Shown here: piece after piece, positions 47,110-61,219 of the stretch | Layout of the letters: the number at the start of each line of letters is the position of its first letter | Numbering within the stretch: position 1 is the first letter of the stretch | Assembly (NCBI GenBank): GCA_963971225.1 | Contig: OZ020267.1 | Span: 110,192,163 to 110,256,162 of the forward strand | Direction of reading: 5' to 3' | DNA: 64,000 nt | DNA from: Melieria omissa | Taxonomy: Eukaryota; Arthropoda; Insecta; Diptera; Ulidiidae | Notes under the pieces: model-generated | The model's input: the letters and a program-made list of their open reading frames with translations, nothing else | Told to the model about the DNA's origin: nothing | The model's database searches: none | Program-made: the position numbers and the translations under genes

Positions 47110-47245
47110 GAGTAGAGTGATGTACCCAGGTTCCATACACAACTTTTGAACCCAGTATCATTTGAAACTATATTTGGCACCCAACATTTTTCAAAAAGAC
47201 AGATATTTGGGTGGCTTGAACTCCTGAAACCTTTCTTGCAAGCAT
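47110..47245. mobile_element. Fragment related to the hAT-like MITE at 12858
   Basis: CACAACTTTTGAACCCAG, ACTATATTTGGC, CCCAACATTTTTC and AGATATTTGGGTGGCTTGAA line up with CACAACTTTTGAGCCCAA, TCTATATTGGC, CCCAAAATGTTTG and ATATATTTGGGAAGGTTTGAA at 12905-12987. The terminal repeats are not recognisable here. Confidence 0.5.
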
Positions 47246-47589
47246 CACCGGGTGAGTAAAAAGGTAGATATGACCGCTCCAAAAGGGACTTAACTTGGTC
47301 ACAGGACTCGACTATGATATCACCGAATTTCGGACTCATATCTTTTTACTCATAAAACCTGTTTGTTCTCCTGACAGCGAAGAAGACTGTGAATAGTCCC
47401 ACTGGACAGATCTCCAATTCAATTGATATAACACGAAAGTGAAATTTTTCTTAAGATCGCAGGATTTCAAAAAAATTTACAGAGTCTTAAGAAAGAAAAG
47501 GGAAAGAAAAGGGGGAAAGAGGAAGTAATCTTAGTTATCATCAATCTTACTTTATTAGTCATCTAACATCCGATGGATATATTTATTAA

Positions 47590-48540
47590 TAAGAACCTAC
47601 AAATAAGTATTTTTATTGTGATTCGTATTAGTAGCCTTGAAAAATTAAACTACAGACAAGTTCTGTCATATGGGTTCAGTTTTAAAGATGAATGATTCGA
47701 ATATGGCACCATATGTATTCGAATTTTAAGAGGGCTTAGAAAAATGTGTACTAGATCTGAATCGCGAAAAATCACTAGTTTGTATATAGTATCTGTCATT
47801 AGAACAAACTTTGAAACCAGAACGCAAAAGTATTGAGATTGAAAAGAGGGAAGAAAAAAGAAGAAGGGATCTAGAGATCGCGAAGTTTTGAAGAAGTATG
47901 AGCCATGTTTGGAACCGGTCTGTTCCGAATTTTGTCACAGAGGTGAATCACTTAAATCACATAAAGCAAAGTAATTTTGATTAAAAACATAGCGCACATA
48001 GATTGAGACATAAAAGAGAAGAGAGGCAGAAAAAAGTAGATAGGGAAGATATGGTTCAGGTTATCTAAAAGTATGGACGATGTTTGGATCTGGTCTGTAT
48101 TGAATTTTGTCACTGAAATACTTAAATCATATTAAGCACCTTAAAATTTGACGATCCGAAGATCATTTCAATAATTTTCAATGTAAATGAATTGAGATAA
48201 AAAGATGAAGAGATGAGGAAGTATAAGTTTTCTATAGGTTTGACCAATTTTGGGTCGGTTCAGTCTTGAACATTATCTGTAAAATACTTGAATCATATGA
48301 AACATCTTGAAATCAGGCGATTTCAAAGATCATTCCAATCATTTTGAACGAAAATGGATTGAGATAAAAACAAAATGGAGCTGATTGGGCTTATTCTGTT
48401 TGGAACTTTATCTGTGAAATACTTTAGTCATAAGAAGTACTTGGAAACCATTCGATTTCGAAGCGTATCAAAGGAATATTTTAACATCAAAGCTGAGACT
48501 TAAAGGTAAACTTGATCTTTAAACGAATAATAATCGAATC
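47590..48540. repeat. Degenerate tandem array, unit about 150-170 bp, 4-5 copies
   Basis: The unit phrases are ATGTTTGGAACCGGTCTGTT, GAATTTTGTCACTGAAATAC, TTAAATCATATTAAGCACCT and ATTGAGATAAAAAG. Copies are near 47890, 48065, 48235 and 48390, with a weaker one near 47740. Confidence 0.7.
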
Positions 48541-50399
48541 AAAAGCTTTTCAAAGGGATTCATTGTTTCTAGAAAAACATTTAGTCACTAATTAGACTTG
48601 TCCCAATAAACTTGACTCTGACTACGACATTGATTTTAAACTAAACCCAAAGTCCCATTAAAGGCAGCTAAATCATACACTCACATACACACACACACAA
48701 GCATTTAATATGCATGTATATTATAGTAAATGTTATTTATCGTTAGTAAATTACACAACGCGCAACATTCAACCAACCAGTGAGGCCTGCTCCCGTTGTC
48801 TGTCCGCCTGTCTGCCTGCCTGTCGGCTGAAGGCCGTTATTGGCTGCAATGTTGCTGGATGCATTTGCCGCCGTATGCATCGCTGCTGTTTGCGTACCGG
48901 CCACCGCTGCCTGATGACTATTGACAGACCCGGGTTGGCAGTGGATTTCTGCGCACGGCCACATTTGAAATGCTAATACTTACGCGCGCCCGTTGGGCGC
49001 ATTGCAACTTGACTTTAATTATTGTTATGGCCAAAGTTAACAAGCTGCCAGCACAAATGAACAACAACAACAACTACGAAAATGACATTGACCACTCTAA
49101 TCAAGCCACTCTGCCGCCATCGATGCCGTTCGATGCTGTTCATCTCTTTCTCTTCATGCATCTCGTTTGCTTCTGGTGTTCAACTTTATTGTATGTAATT
49201 TTTTGTTATTTTTTGTTGCTGTGTGATTTTTTATGCACTCCACTTGATGCGCCACTAACTGTGCGGCGTTAAAACTTAATGCGCTTTCAACAGCAGTCGT
49301 CATTTTAAGTAGAATTTCGAGCGAAACGGCAACAGACAAAACCCACTGACGATGCAGTCGGCCAGTGCTCTGGATGCCGCCTGTTTATGTTTTGCTCTCA
49401 AAGTGCGGCGAGCAAAAAAAAAAATCCCAGCTAGACAGCAACTGTCATTAAGCTAATCTCGGTAATTCGATAACAGCAGTCGGTCTGTCGTCGTTTGCTG
49501 CACGCTGCTGTCTCGACTCGGCGCTTTGGCTGCGGCAGTTGCTGCCGTTTTAATTTTTATTGAGGAAAAATTGTAATGAACCAAACCGAGTTGGAGACAA
49601 TGCTGGCTGGGTTGGAGAATCGACTGGAGCGATTTCTTAGTCCATGTTGGGTTGAGTGAGATCGCGATGAGTGCAGCTTACATAAACACAGCTTTAAAAA
49701 AGTTTATGGAAATACTTAGATGAGGGTTAATAAAAGTTGTACGTCGGACATTGGCGACCATAAGCATTTTTATGAGTATGTACGAAAGATTAAGGATTGA
49801 GGGTATTGAATCAGTATAGAAGAACAAACACTTATGTAATAAGAATCAAAGAAAAGCAGGAATCTTAGAAATTTTGAAGAGTACAAAACATGAGATGAAC
49901 TTTGCGCACCTCTTATTGTGTCGACTATGTATTTAAATAAAAGAGATCGAGATCTGTAGTTCCGTGCTAATACTGGGTAGCATAGCATAAAATACTTTTC
50001 AAAGAGTCTCTAAGCAAGCTGGGAACATTTTTGCAATGCCAGTTGGTGGGTTACCTCCAGTGGCGATGTTCCGTCATCCAGTTGGCGCATATATGCCGTT
50101 TTCTTACCACTATTCCCGGTAGATACTACAAGGTTTGATATTGTGCTGTCTACTGAACTATATAGCTTCTATATCCAGTCCGAGAGGTTAATGAAGACGA
50201 GTAGCGAGTTTACGAAGCACTTTACTATTGCTTCTTAGTTCTGAAATGTTGGCTTGCGCAGCTTGCATTGTTCGTTGTAGCCACGTGGAAAAGTTGAATT
50301 GAAAGTTAAGTAGTCTGAAGAGATATAGTAAAATTCGGTGACCATTGAGTGAAAGGTCTACGAACTAGCGATAGTGTAGAGAATAATGCATAGGGTTTC

Positions 50400-51080
50400 C
50401 GCTTCCGTTACTTTGAAGTTTCCTTAATCCATAGGATATCCCAGTCTGAACTAATCAACTGATTATCCTCTTCCTTTACGTTGGCATTCTCTTACGGTGA
50501 AGACTTATCGATAGTATATTCTTTTCCTTCACGATAGCATTTCCCTAAGCGAAAGGGCATCCTTACTGTGAGGACTAATCGATAGAATATTCTCCTCCTT
50601 GACGTTGGCAATCCCCCTAATCCGTAGGGCAACCCATAATCCATAGGACATCCCCTTCTCTTACGTTGGTATTCCCTTATTTTGAGGGCTTATCGACTGA
50701 ATATTCTCTTCCTTTACGTTGGAATTCGCTTACGGTAAAGACTTATCGATAGTATATTCTTTACTTTCACGTTATCATTTTCCTAAGCGATAGGGCATCC
50801 CGTTCCTTAACGTTGGCATTCCCTTACTGTGAGGACTAATCGATAGAATACTCTCTTCCTTTATGTTGACAATCCCCCTAATATGTAGGGCATCCCCTAA
50901 GCTATAGGGCATCCCCTTCCTTTACGTTGGCATTCCCTTACTTTGAGGACTAATCGATAGAATAGCCTCTTCTTTTACGTTGGCAATCCTCTTATCCATA
51001 AGGCATCCCCTTCCTTTACATTTTCATTTCCTTACTGTAAAGACTAAACGATAGAATATCGTCCTCCTTGACGTTAGCAT
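50400..51080. repeat. Degenerate tandem array, unit about 57-115 bp, about 10 copies
   Basis: The unit phrases are CTTCCTTTACGTTGGCATTC, CCTTACTGTGAGGACTAATC and GATAGAATATTCTC, with an optional insert CCCTAATCCATAGGGCATCC. The alternation of units with and without the insert suggests a two-level repeat. Confidence 0.85.
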
Positions 51081-52617
51081 TCGCTCGGTACCGATGAAGA
51101 TTGCAATAGGCTCTGGGAAGAAGAACACACGTGTAATATTGTCAGGCAACCTGAACAGCTACTTAACTTGGATCGGGCTCACGGAACACTGCTTAATGGT
51201 TAAGCATGCTGAACGACTCAAAGTGCTTCGTTCAATGTCCGAATGTTTCATGTTTTGACGTTCGTCCAATGCACCCAGAACTACTGAACTTTTAAGCGGA
51301 GAGATATATGGATTTGTACTCGAATCTTTCTAGGACTAAGCGCCGTAAATGGTATGACAAATTATGTATTTCTTTGGGATTAAGCTGCATTCTTATTCGA
51401 ATACTCCTGGTTCTTGGCGCTGTAAATTCTAAGTAAAAACAATTGTATCCTCCTGGAAGATATCAAAATTTTTATTAGAATCCCCCTGGTAGCTATCTGT
51501 ACTGAACTGAACTTTCTTAAGAAGTGTAGTTTAGTTCTGCCAAACTTAACCAATATGAGAAATTTTTGCGGCTTCCCAAACTTTGACTAAATTGAACTCA
51601 TTCGGTAAAGTGACAGGGTTTCTTGGATTCTAGCAACACCGACGGTCATTTTCTGAATTGTATGATAAGTCAACAGTAGTATCAATGGTACATTGAAGAT
51701 TTTTCGAGCTCAGCCCAAACTTTTAAAAATTGCCTTTACTTTTCGTAAGCCTTAGAGCAATTAGTGAACTTGTGAGAAAGAGATTCGTGTGGATAGGAAC
51801 TGACTGATAAGTAAACATGACTAAAGTAAGCACTGTCACTCGAAGTATTGGAACCAAATGGGGTGGAGTAAGTTGTATAACGATAATAGACGCTCCACAT
51901 AACTTCATTCCTTTCTCTCGACTTTCAAACATATCTAAACTAACAGTCATTCAAATGAATTTTTATCAACACTCTATTCTCGCTCAAACTGAAAGCTCTA
52001 CACTTGTCTCATATCGTTGTGTGTGCGTGTGTGTGTTGGTATTTTATTTATGTTTATTTTTTACATTAGTTCCGTATGTTTATTTATTGTTTTTTATGGC
52101 ATTTAAGCTGCATTTTTACACACATAACGTACACACAACGTTGGCTTTTGAACAGTAAACGAATGGTTTAATGTATGCTGTGATTTCGCTTTCAGCTGTT
52201 TTTCTCTTTGCCTTATTTGATTTTATTTACATTATTTATTTAACATATTTTGCTTGTGATTTTTCTAAATTAACTGCCACAGAAAAAGCTGCTACACCAT
52301 TTTTTTGTGCTTATTTATATTTGGTTTTTCTTGTTGTTGTTGTTTTTATTATGGCATTAGCATTAAAATGCGCTCATTATGCCAGCATGTGCGGTGTTGT
52401 TGTGCAGTATTTTTTTACTTTGATTTTATTTTTGTTTTACTTTTTATGCTTTTTTCTCTGATTTTTTTATGTTACATTTCACTTTTTTCATTGTGCTGTG
52501 CGCTCTTTCACTAATACATTTTAATGCCCTTTATGCACCCAATTTAAATTAGGCATCACTCCGCATAAATATTTAATTTTTCTCAATTTCCCAAACGACT
52601 CGTTGGTGTTTTTTTTC

Positions 52618-52640
52618 TTTCGTTCGTTCGTTCGTTCGTT
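52618..52640. repeat. (TTCG)n microsatellite
   Basis: Five TTCG/CGTT tetranucleotide copies in intron 2. Confidence 0.9.
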
Positions 52641-53369
52641 GCCCATTTTTATTGACAGTAATGTTGCTGCTTTTGTTGTGTGGTCGTTGGCTGCATTTGT
52701 TAATGTTGCGTGAATTTTACACCAACAACAAGCGCGTCGACTACGTTTGCCATAAGAAATTAGCAATTAAATTACTTTTGGCTCCTTTTTACGTTTCGCC
52801 TTTCTTCATTGGCACTTCCGGGTTTGTTTGGCTGTACATGGAATGTTGCTTTCAATTTTTTTATTGTGTTGCTTGATTTGATTTGTTTTGATTTTACTTG
52901 TATTTCTTTTTGGATCAAGGGACACATTGACACTTCATTCAGGTGTTAATGCTATGAAATTTTTAAAAGTTGCCTTTTCTTTGACTGGTCATTGCTTGGC
53001 CCTTTTGTGTGTGCGTGTATGTGTGTTTTATTTTTGGAAAGTGATTTTAATTTTGTAATTTCTATGTTTGCGCACAGTTGGTTCAAGTGTTTGCGTAATT
53101 GGTTGAGAGGTTAATTGAATAATGGAGGGTTTTCAATGGGGTCGTCAATGTCACAGGAGAGTTTTACAAAAGTATTTAAAATAAGGTGAAGAAGTTTTTG
53201 TACGTTTGAAGTTTTTGTACGTTTTTGACAATTACAGAAGGCATATTGAAATAAGACCAGCAGAAATATATGTTTGTTTAATGGAGCTTCAACAAGAAGA
53301 TATATGAATAGGCATGTATCAATGTCCACAGACCTACATTGCTGCTTGAAATATGCCTAATTGCATAAA

Positions 53370-55100
53370 TTATTCACTTATCCGACCGTCAAAGTTGCAG
53401 CAGCCATATAGCCTTCTAACCCTTTACTAATTTTGTGAATCCCTATTTGCGCATCATCGTTAAAGATATCATGTAGTCTATGCGACCTTTGAAGTTATAG
53501 CGATTCTGAGTAGAGACCTTCTAGTAAACACTTTTATCAGCTCAAAATATGATTTATGGGAGCAGTGGTCCAGAAGACCTTCAAATCTAGAGCTTCTCTG
53601 AGTAGGGACCCGCTTCTATAAAAGCATTTTCATTTCGGCAATGTCGCTTAGTCTGATATAGATTCACATGAGCTTCATCTAAAGACCTAGATCTCCCCTT
53701 CAAATATGAGTAATGGGTGTATTAGCTCATACGACCTTCGAGCTTGTAGAGCTTTTCATGAGAGACCCTTTTCTAAACACGCCTCTACCTGTAAAGCGTC
53801 GTTGCAGATGTCATGAAGCTTATGCGACCTTCGAAGTTATAGCGAGTCAGAGTAGAGACTCTCTAGTAAACACTTCTCTATTCATTCACATATCTTGACC
53901 TCAGCTCTATATATTCTTTACGGGTCTTTATCTGTGAAACGTCGCTGAAGATGCCATAAGGCATATACTACCTTCAAACTTGAGCGATTCTAGGTAGAAA
54001 TCTTCTAGTAAACACTTCTCTATCCATTGAGATACCTAGACCTCAGCTTAAAAGATGCCTTATGGGTGTAGTTTTCCATATGAACTGGGATGTTTAGTCT
54101 GATATAGGCCCACATGCGTCTCATCTAAAGACCGACATATGTATATCTCCTCTTCAAATATGCTTATGGGTGCAGTTATCCATCCATACAACCTTGGAAC
54201 TTGGAGGGTTTTGAGTTAAAGAAACTTTCTTAAAAATCGCTTTATCTGGGAAACGTCAATGATGATTTCGAGTCATAATTATACCCTAAAAGCTCAGGAA
54301 CCATTCAGATACCTAAATATCTACTATAAAAACGCCTTATGGATCCAGTACTTTGCACATACAATTTTAGAACGTAGCTAAAGCACTTATATTCTATCTA
54401 AAAACCGTAGCTCAAGAAGTTTCGACATGTTCATCCTACTGGAGCTGAACAGTCACTCATCTAGATACATAAGTAGATGCCTCCGCATACATCTTTCAAA
54501 CTTCTAGTAGTTTTAAGTGGAGTATATATACTGTGGAAACGTTACTGAAGATATTCAGTCGTGTTTAACCTACTTAAGAGGGGGGGGAAGGGATTTGTCT
54601 TATCTTATTGTTAAACATTTCAAGAATATATTCTCAAAATTTTAAGTCGATCGGATCAAAACTCGTGAAGTTATGGTCTCTAGTTGGTCCCCTGTCCTTT
54701 AGTGCAGGTATACAGCTTATTCTATTCTATCGCGAGAGACCATCTCTTACACATAGTTTCACCGAGGAAACTTCATTGAAGATGTTCAATCATGTTTAAC
54801 CTACTTAAGCTCAACATAGAACTAAATTTTCCTTATGGATACAGTAGCACATACGAACTTCAAACTTGTAGAGCTTCTAGGGAAAGACCTTCTTTTATAC
54901 AGATTCCCCTCTGGAAAACATCACTAAAGATGTTCAATCAGTTAAATTTCACATAAGTTCAATAGTGATCCAATCAGATATTTACAACATCGCTCTTAAT
55001 TATGCTTTATGGGCCCAGCAGCTCATAATTCCTTCAAATTTGTAGCGTTTTTAGGTTGAGATCCTCTCCTAAAAACTTCTCTAACTAGAAAACCCAGCTA
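53370..55100. repeat. Degenerate tandem array, unit about 90-150 bp, at least 9 copies
   Basis: The unit phrases are CATACGACCTTCGAAGTT, TAGAGCTTCTGAGTAGAGAC, CTTCTAGTAAACACTTCTCT and GAAACGTCGCTGAAGATG. Landmarks recur near 53380, 53477, 53567, 53726, 53820, 53959, 54190, 54857 and 55030. A longer phrase GTTTAACCTACTTAAG occurs at about 54564 and 54793. The array ends about 330 bp from exon 2. Confidence 0.75.
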
Positions 55101-55432
55101 AACATGATGATAAACCAATGTTTGGCGCATTTATTAGCCTCCAGATATTCTATGTGGTTTTGAGAGAATCGCAGAAAACTCATTCTTACAAATGTTTTGT
55201 GAAAATGTGGACTTTTTCAATATTTGGGAGATTTCGCTGCTCAAATTATGATATCAAAAGAAGTTGGCATCTTTGGCCAATTAAACTCTTGAATAAGTTA
55301 CCTCGTTAACCTGAACTGACAGAAATTACACTCTTTAATGAAACTTTTTAAAAGTTAACTAAAGATTGCTCACTGGTTTTTGAAAAAAGACAATATTATA
55401 AAAAAAAAATAACATAAAAAATTCCAACTCAC

Positions 55433-55538
55433 CTTGCATGTTGCGGCCCCACAAAACCCGTGTCATGCGCTGAGCTGGCCGTGATTTGAGCATCTTTGAT
55501 TGCACCGGATTCCATGCCCAGTGGCATGTTGCAAGTTG
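55433..55538 (-). CDS. Ddr: Ddr coding exon 2: start of discoidin domain
   Basis: The exon encodes residues 63-98 (both ends split codons) and opens the DS domain with C65 and the PLGM motif, followed by the ITASS strand typical of F5/8-type discoidin domains. The acceptor is TTTTCTTGCAG and the donor is GTGAGT. In vertebrate DDR2 (from memory) the ITASS motif is followed by Gln-Trp, and that Trp is a collagen contact; here ITASS is followed by Ala86-His87. The loop up to the next conserved block (GGAWCPK) also differs in sequence from the mammalian one. The exon is isolated, with introns of 5.8 kb and 17.2 kb on its two sides. Confidence 0.9.
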
Positions 55539-56580
55539 CTGCAAGAAAAACAACAAAAACAAATGACAGGAAATCAATTAAACAGTCACATAAAGTACGT
55601 AGAAATGCTGTAAGCGATAATGAGTAGAGACGAGACAAGTTGAACATAAAGAAACTGTCAAAAAATATGCATAAACAAGCAGCAAATCAGCAGCAACAAA
55701 ACACACACAGACACAGACATCAACAGACAAATACATAAACAAACATGCACATTGCGGCATAATTTAGAGCGATTTATTTTTGAGATTTAATTAATCGCAG
55801 TCGCTGGTCCAAAAATACCGCAAGCCATCATAGTCACCAGCTACCGAAGCAACATCGACAACCACAACAACAGCAACAAAGTCAACAATTACAACAGCCA
55901 GCAACACCTCCAACCCGGCAATGCAGCAATATCATAAAATATGCCGTCAAATACATCAAAACAACTGAAGCGTCGCCGAGCGCAGAGGACGAACGAACGA
56001 ACGGACGTACGCGCGCATAGAAAACGGCAAAGCGGCCACAGCGGCGCGGCGTTGGCATGCGATGTCATGGGGCGTGCGGCGGCGGCATGTGGCTGGCGGG
56101 ATGCTGCCACTGTTGCGCGCTGTGTCGTGATCTTTTCGCATGACGACGCCGCCGAGTGCGGCACAGCGACCCCGAGCTAGTAGACGCGTTCGCTGTGGCT
56201 GTGGTCGCCTCGAAAGCGGCATTGACGCTGCAAGATGTCGAATTTTTTCCACCCATTTGCACGCAATGCCAACGATAAGCAACAACAACAAAGTAGCATT
56301 GCAAAAGCAAAAAATTAAAGTGGATATGTCCTGAAAATGGAAAGACAGACAGACAACGGCAGACAGCTGTACGCCGATGGGATGAGCTGCACGCCGCCAC
56401 TTCAACAGACGGACGGACCGAAAATTGTGCTTGTTTGTGGCAATTTTTGCGCATGTTGTAGGTGCAGTTGTTGTTGTTGTTGTTATTGTTGTAGGTGTGT
56501 ACATTTTTAATTTACGTTGCAGTGTGTCTTCTCGCACTGTCTCTCTCGGTTTTTTATTTTGCGCACAGCTGCACTTGTAG

Positions 56581-56622
<42 letters not shown>
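56581..56622. repeat. (GTT)14 microsatellite
   Basis: Uninterrupted TGT/GTT triplets; on the gene's sense strand it reads CAA repeats. A shorter GTT run lies at about 56468-56490. Confidence 0.95.
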
Positions 56623-59600
56623 AGCCGGCATTTAACGCCGTTGCACACTGCCAACACCAGCATACCGCTGCGCCCCTCGCCCACCGACCAAACACACAGC
56701 GCTCATCTCCGCAATGCTCCTGCAATTTTTAATAACACGCTATGCTGCACTTTTTGTTGTTGGTTTTAATTTTTTTTTTATGTATTATTTCCATCACATA
56801 TTTCTTTTCAATGTTTTAGCGTTTTTTTGTTTTTGTTTTTCGTAACCAAAACAAAAATAAGCAAAACTGAAAATGTTTTCCAATTAATTAAAAAACTTGT
56901 GGGAACAATTTTTTTGAGCGCTAAGTAAGTAAAGAGCTTGTTATGAGAATGGGGTAAACATTTCAACAACAACACAAAATAAATCAAAAACCAAACAGAC
57001 AATTATGCTGCACTGACAGCGAATATTTTAAATACCCTACAGCCAGTTGGAATCTAGTATACAACTAAGTATTTCGTTTGGTTTGTAAGTGAAAAACTAT
57101 TTACAGAGGAATGATAGATTTCCCCCCAACTGGTTAGGAAAGCCAAATTTTAGTAAAAAAAAAAGAACTAGACATATTATTGCACAGTAATCCATATCTC
57201 TCGTTTCTTTAGATCATTACAGTACTCAATTCTACTAGTGGTTTTATTGTACGTTCATCAGATATCCAGTAAAATACTTCCTACTGTCGAATCAACTAAA
57301 TTTCCCTCTCAAAATGCGCCAAGTACACTCCGACCATCAATAGCCTAGAATTTTATTTTAGAAACAGAAGACTGAAGGCAGATTAGGTTAAGCACACACC
57401 CTAAGTTTAGGGAGCTCAAAGGGCTGACTCGGCCCATGTACGCAGACCCGGTAGTGACTCTTTAAATTTCATGGAATCGTTTGTGAATCTTAGGAGATCG
57501 TATAAGAATTCAGAAGAAAGCACCATCTCGGTGATGCCATGTCTTTAATTTTCTTCATGTACTGATGTTCTATAAGGAAATTTCAGCTATGATTGCCACA
57601 ATCACTGACGTGGAGTAGAGATATGGAGATGACTGATCTATAGAAGGCTTTGATCTAACTTTCCACCAGACACCATGTTGTGGGTACAACTTGATAAATG
57701 ATTAAATAGAGGTTCCTTGGGCGCTGAGACCTATTCTGGGGACAATTTTCTCTAGTTTGATTTTGAGCCGTAAACTGGAGAATATTCAGAAAGCTTGTGC
57801 AGTTGCTAGAAACGATTTATTACTGGTCCCGGAGAGGCCCAGTTTAGAAGCTACAGCCTGATATTTTCCTTAACCACCTATCCATTTAAAAATAACAGAC
57901 AAACTATTCAACGCAGCAAAGGTTGATATAGCAAAATCAATATCAAGTCTAATAGCTTTGTGATGAAAATTCTGATAGTTCTTATATTTCTCTGGAAGAG
58001 ATTTCCTTTAAGCAAGAGAGAAATTTCCTGGACCATTTTGGTTTCCGAGTGGAAATACGATCTGTGCTGCACACAGCCTTCCCTACCTTGATGCATAGAT
58101 ATATACTCATTGCTAAAACCATCATTATAGAAGCCCAAAAATTTAATTAAATCCAACCCATAACCCCATCAAGTTGCTTGAAATAGCTGACATGGCATTT
58201 CGTTCTTCCCGCATGATTCGATTTATGTCTCATTAAGCAATATCACTTTGCAAATTGTGTCGATCTATATCATACTTTGCATTGCCTTACAGTATAATGC
58301 AACTTTCTATTAGTGCCGTGATTGATTCTCTTATCCCATCTGCCATTTAGCATAGCCAACTGTCATTCTTCACAAATACGTGTTTGTCATTGCGCTGAGC
58401 GAGTCTTCAGCAAGAAGTAACATGCCAGCATGCAACTAAACGACAAATCAACTAACGCAGCCAGCCACCACAATCATACAACCAACAATCCATCCATCAT
58501 TCTGACTATTTGCGCTACAAAATCACTTCATCATCCCGAAGAATTGACGCGTGTGATCTTCGCATTCATTTCATATATAAAATGTTTGAATTCATTTTTG
58601 TTTGGTACCACTGCTCAAGCGATCTTAGCATAACAACAAAAAGAATGCGAAGAAGAGAAAAATCAGGCAAGTGCGGGCACCCGCTGCGGGAGTTGGAAAA
58701 CTGCAGCACGCCACTCAGTCGGCCGGCTGTCTGTCGAATGACTGACGTCATGCACTCTGTGCAGCGGAATTTATTACTTTCCGTTTTTATCGGCAAGACG
58801 CCGACTGCCGGCTGCGGCGCATTGTCATGTTGCTTATAGTTTTTTGTAGGTTTTATTCTTTGTTGTTGCTATGTCACTCGCTGTGCATTCATTTAGAAAA
58901 ATATGCGCCACTGCATTGCAAAGATTTATAAATAAATTTTTTAACTGACATTGACTGCACGTTTTGCGGTAAATCACTTGATGCAAGTTGACGGTTGAAC
59001 GGTGTAATGACCATTAAACGTTTGCAGAAAGACAACCGACGGTGAGTTAGGGACATGGTTGAAGTTGGGCTGAACGAGTAGGTAGGAGAAAGCCGAGTTT
59101 AATGATCAAAGTGATCGATATATAAATAAGTAGAGGTTAGGAATAGAGGACACTGGAGTAAAAAGATTTTGAAATTTGACTCGCACCTTGAGACAAATGT
59201 TGAACTATACGAACAGTAAAAAATCTTGAAATTTGAAATTTAACTCGCACCTTGAGAAAAAGTTAGACTGTACGGTTGATGAACCATCTCCACAGATCCA
59301 TGAATAAATACATTGAACAGAAGCGCATTTCTGCAATACTTCTGAAGTTAGAACCGGGAAGACCTGCGCACCTTTGAACACAGAGACATGCGAAGGTTTC
59401 TGAAAATTATGGCACTAATTTCGTCCCTAGAAAAAAATTCCACTCCACTAAAAGTTTGTAACGCATCTTACTCCGGTTTTAACTAGTTACTCTCAATCAT
59501 TTATTCTATTCATGAACCACATCTACTTAAAATTTCCTAGCGGGTGCTTCATATTTATATATGTAATATAATTCTTTGTATTGCATTATTTTTGTTTAAT

Positions 59601-60810
59601 TTTGAATAAACAAATTCCCCCCGCTGCAACAAAAATCGTTTCAACGTTTCAAAAAGTGCTGATTTGTAACCAAATTTGTGTTGATTGTTTACACAACATT
59701 GTTTACATTACATTTCAAGTGATCATTTATATAAAGTTTGGAGGCGATTTGTCGGTTTTTTGACTGCGCACAGCAGACAACGAAAGTGCCTTTTCAATAC
59801 ACTAACAACTCAGCGTGGGGCATTCGGAGATGATGCAAAAATAGTTGGTTTTTCGAAAGGCGCAACACTGATGCCACTGTTTCGTACAGCAGCCACAATG
59901 GGTTCTTCATATTATTGACAGCACTGCAGAAAAGCTGCTGACTGCTGGGCAAAAGCCTTTTACATTTAATCGAAACATAAAAATACCAAACGTTCTCATT
60001 AACTAAACAACAGTGGGCCCACAAAAAAAAAAGGAGAAATAGCTGCATTGATACTCGAACTCCTTGTGGCGCGCAAAGTGTGCTCCCGCCGACTGTGTGT
60101 TGTTGCAGTTATAAACAGACAGACAGACAGTCAGATAGGCACAGCAACCTGACTGCAGCAGCAACGTTTACTCATCGATAAACCACCCGTGGAGTGCGTT
60201 TTCTGCGCAGCAGCTTCTGGCCGCACGCTGCCTGAGTGTTGCCACTTTAACTGTACGCCACAGTCGATATTTAATGTTCAATATTTTAGCTTTCAACTTT
60301 TTTTGCCTGCACAGTTGCGTTTTGTGCTTTCAATGTCAATTAAAATGTGGCAGCTATGGTTGAGTCAGGATTTTTGGTTGTTGCTGCACTTGAAAGACAT
60401 TAAACCTGTGTTGGCCAGAGGCTGTTGATGTGCAACGCACTGAAAGGAATGAGGTAACCGCATGCAGGGTTGCCACAGCATGTAATAAATGCCGTAAAGC
60501 CATGCAATGCAGCATAGCGAGTGGATTCAATTCCAATACATGACTATGTTCTAGATTCAAAAAATAAAATTTTACAATATATCTTTCATTATAAGAAATA
60601 ATGGCTGTTAATTTTGAAAATAATTTTTGTAAATATTTGATTCTAGAAGTAGCTTTGTTAATGAGTAGACTTCGGAATTGGCTGACCAATGGACCAATTC
60701 AAGAGAACTATGTCAGACAAAACAGTTCCTGGCCTCAGACAGAAAGGTGTCTTACAGACTTAGTATGCTTCCCTGGTAAGACTTCTATATTCTCACTGGA
60801 TATATCTATT

Positions 60811-61219
60811 GTTTATTTCATTTATTTTATTTTTTTTATTTATTTAATATATTTTTTTATTTCTTTTTTTTCTTTTTTTTTGTTTATTTTATTTTATTTA
60901 TTTTATTTATTTTATTTATTTTATTTATTTTATTTATTTTATTTATTTTATTTATTTTATTTATTTTATTTATTTTATATATTTCATTTATTTATTTATT
61001 TCATTTATATAATTTATTTCATTTATTGTTTTTATTTCATTTATTGTTTTTATTTTATTTATTTTTTTATATTATTAATTTTGTTTATTTTGTTTTTTTT
61101 TATTTATTTTACTAAATTATTTATTTTGTTTATTTTATATTATTTTATAAGTTATGTTATATTTTATTTAATTTTATTTTATTTTATTTTATTTTATTTT
61201 ATTTTATTTTATTTTATTC
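60811..61219. repeat. T-rich block with period-9 (TTTATTTTA) and period-5 (TTTTA) arrays
   Basis: About 60890-60978 is a nearly pure nonamer array (TTTATTTTA). About 61170-61217 is a pure pentamer array (TTTTA). The sequence between is irregular TTTAT. The nonamer translates as the Leu-Phe-Tyr repeat seen in a spurious open frame (60601-61287). The block ends about 95 bp downstream of the exon 1 donor. Confidence 0.9.

Larger units (their letters stand above)
38191..55432 (-). other. Ddr intron 2 (17.2 kb)
   Basis: The longest intron. It contains the acceptor duplication, repeat arrays at 39700-41350, 42850-44430, 47590-48540, 50400-51080 and 53370-55100, a piggyBac-like MITE (43430-43947), a LINE relic (41410-41795) and a hAT-like internal piece (47110-47245). 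Stretches 38740-39690, 41800-42840, 44440-47100, 48560-50390 and 51090-53360 look single-copy, with GTT/CAA and (TTCG) runs; no gene was seen. Confidence 0.75.

Noticed and set aside
55956..56684. 242-codon open frame on the minus strand with a Gln run
   Set aside because: The Gln run is the CAA microsatellite; the rest has no domain, and splice phase does not fit the receptor frame.
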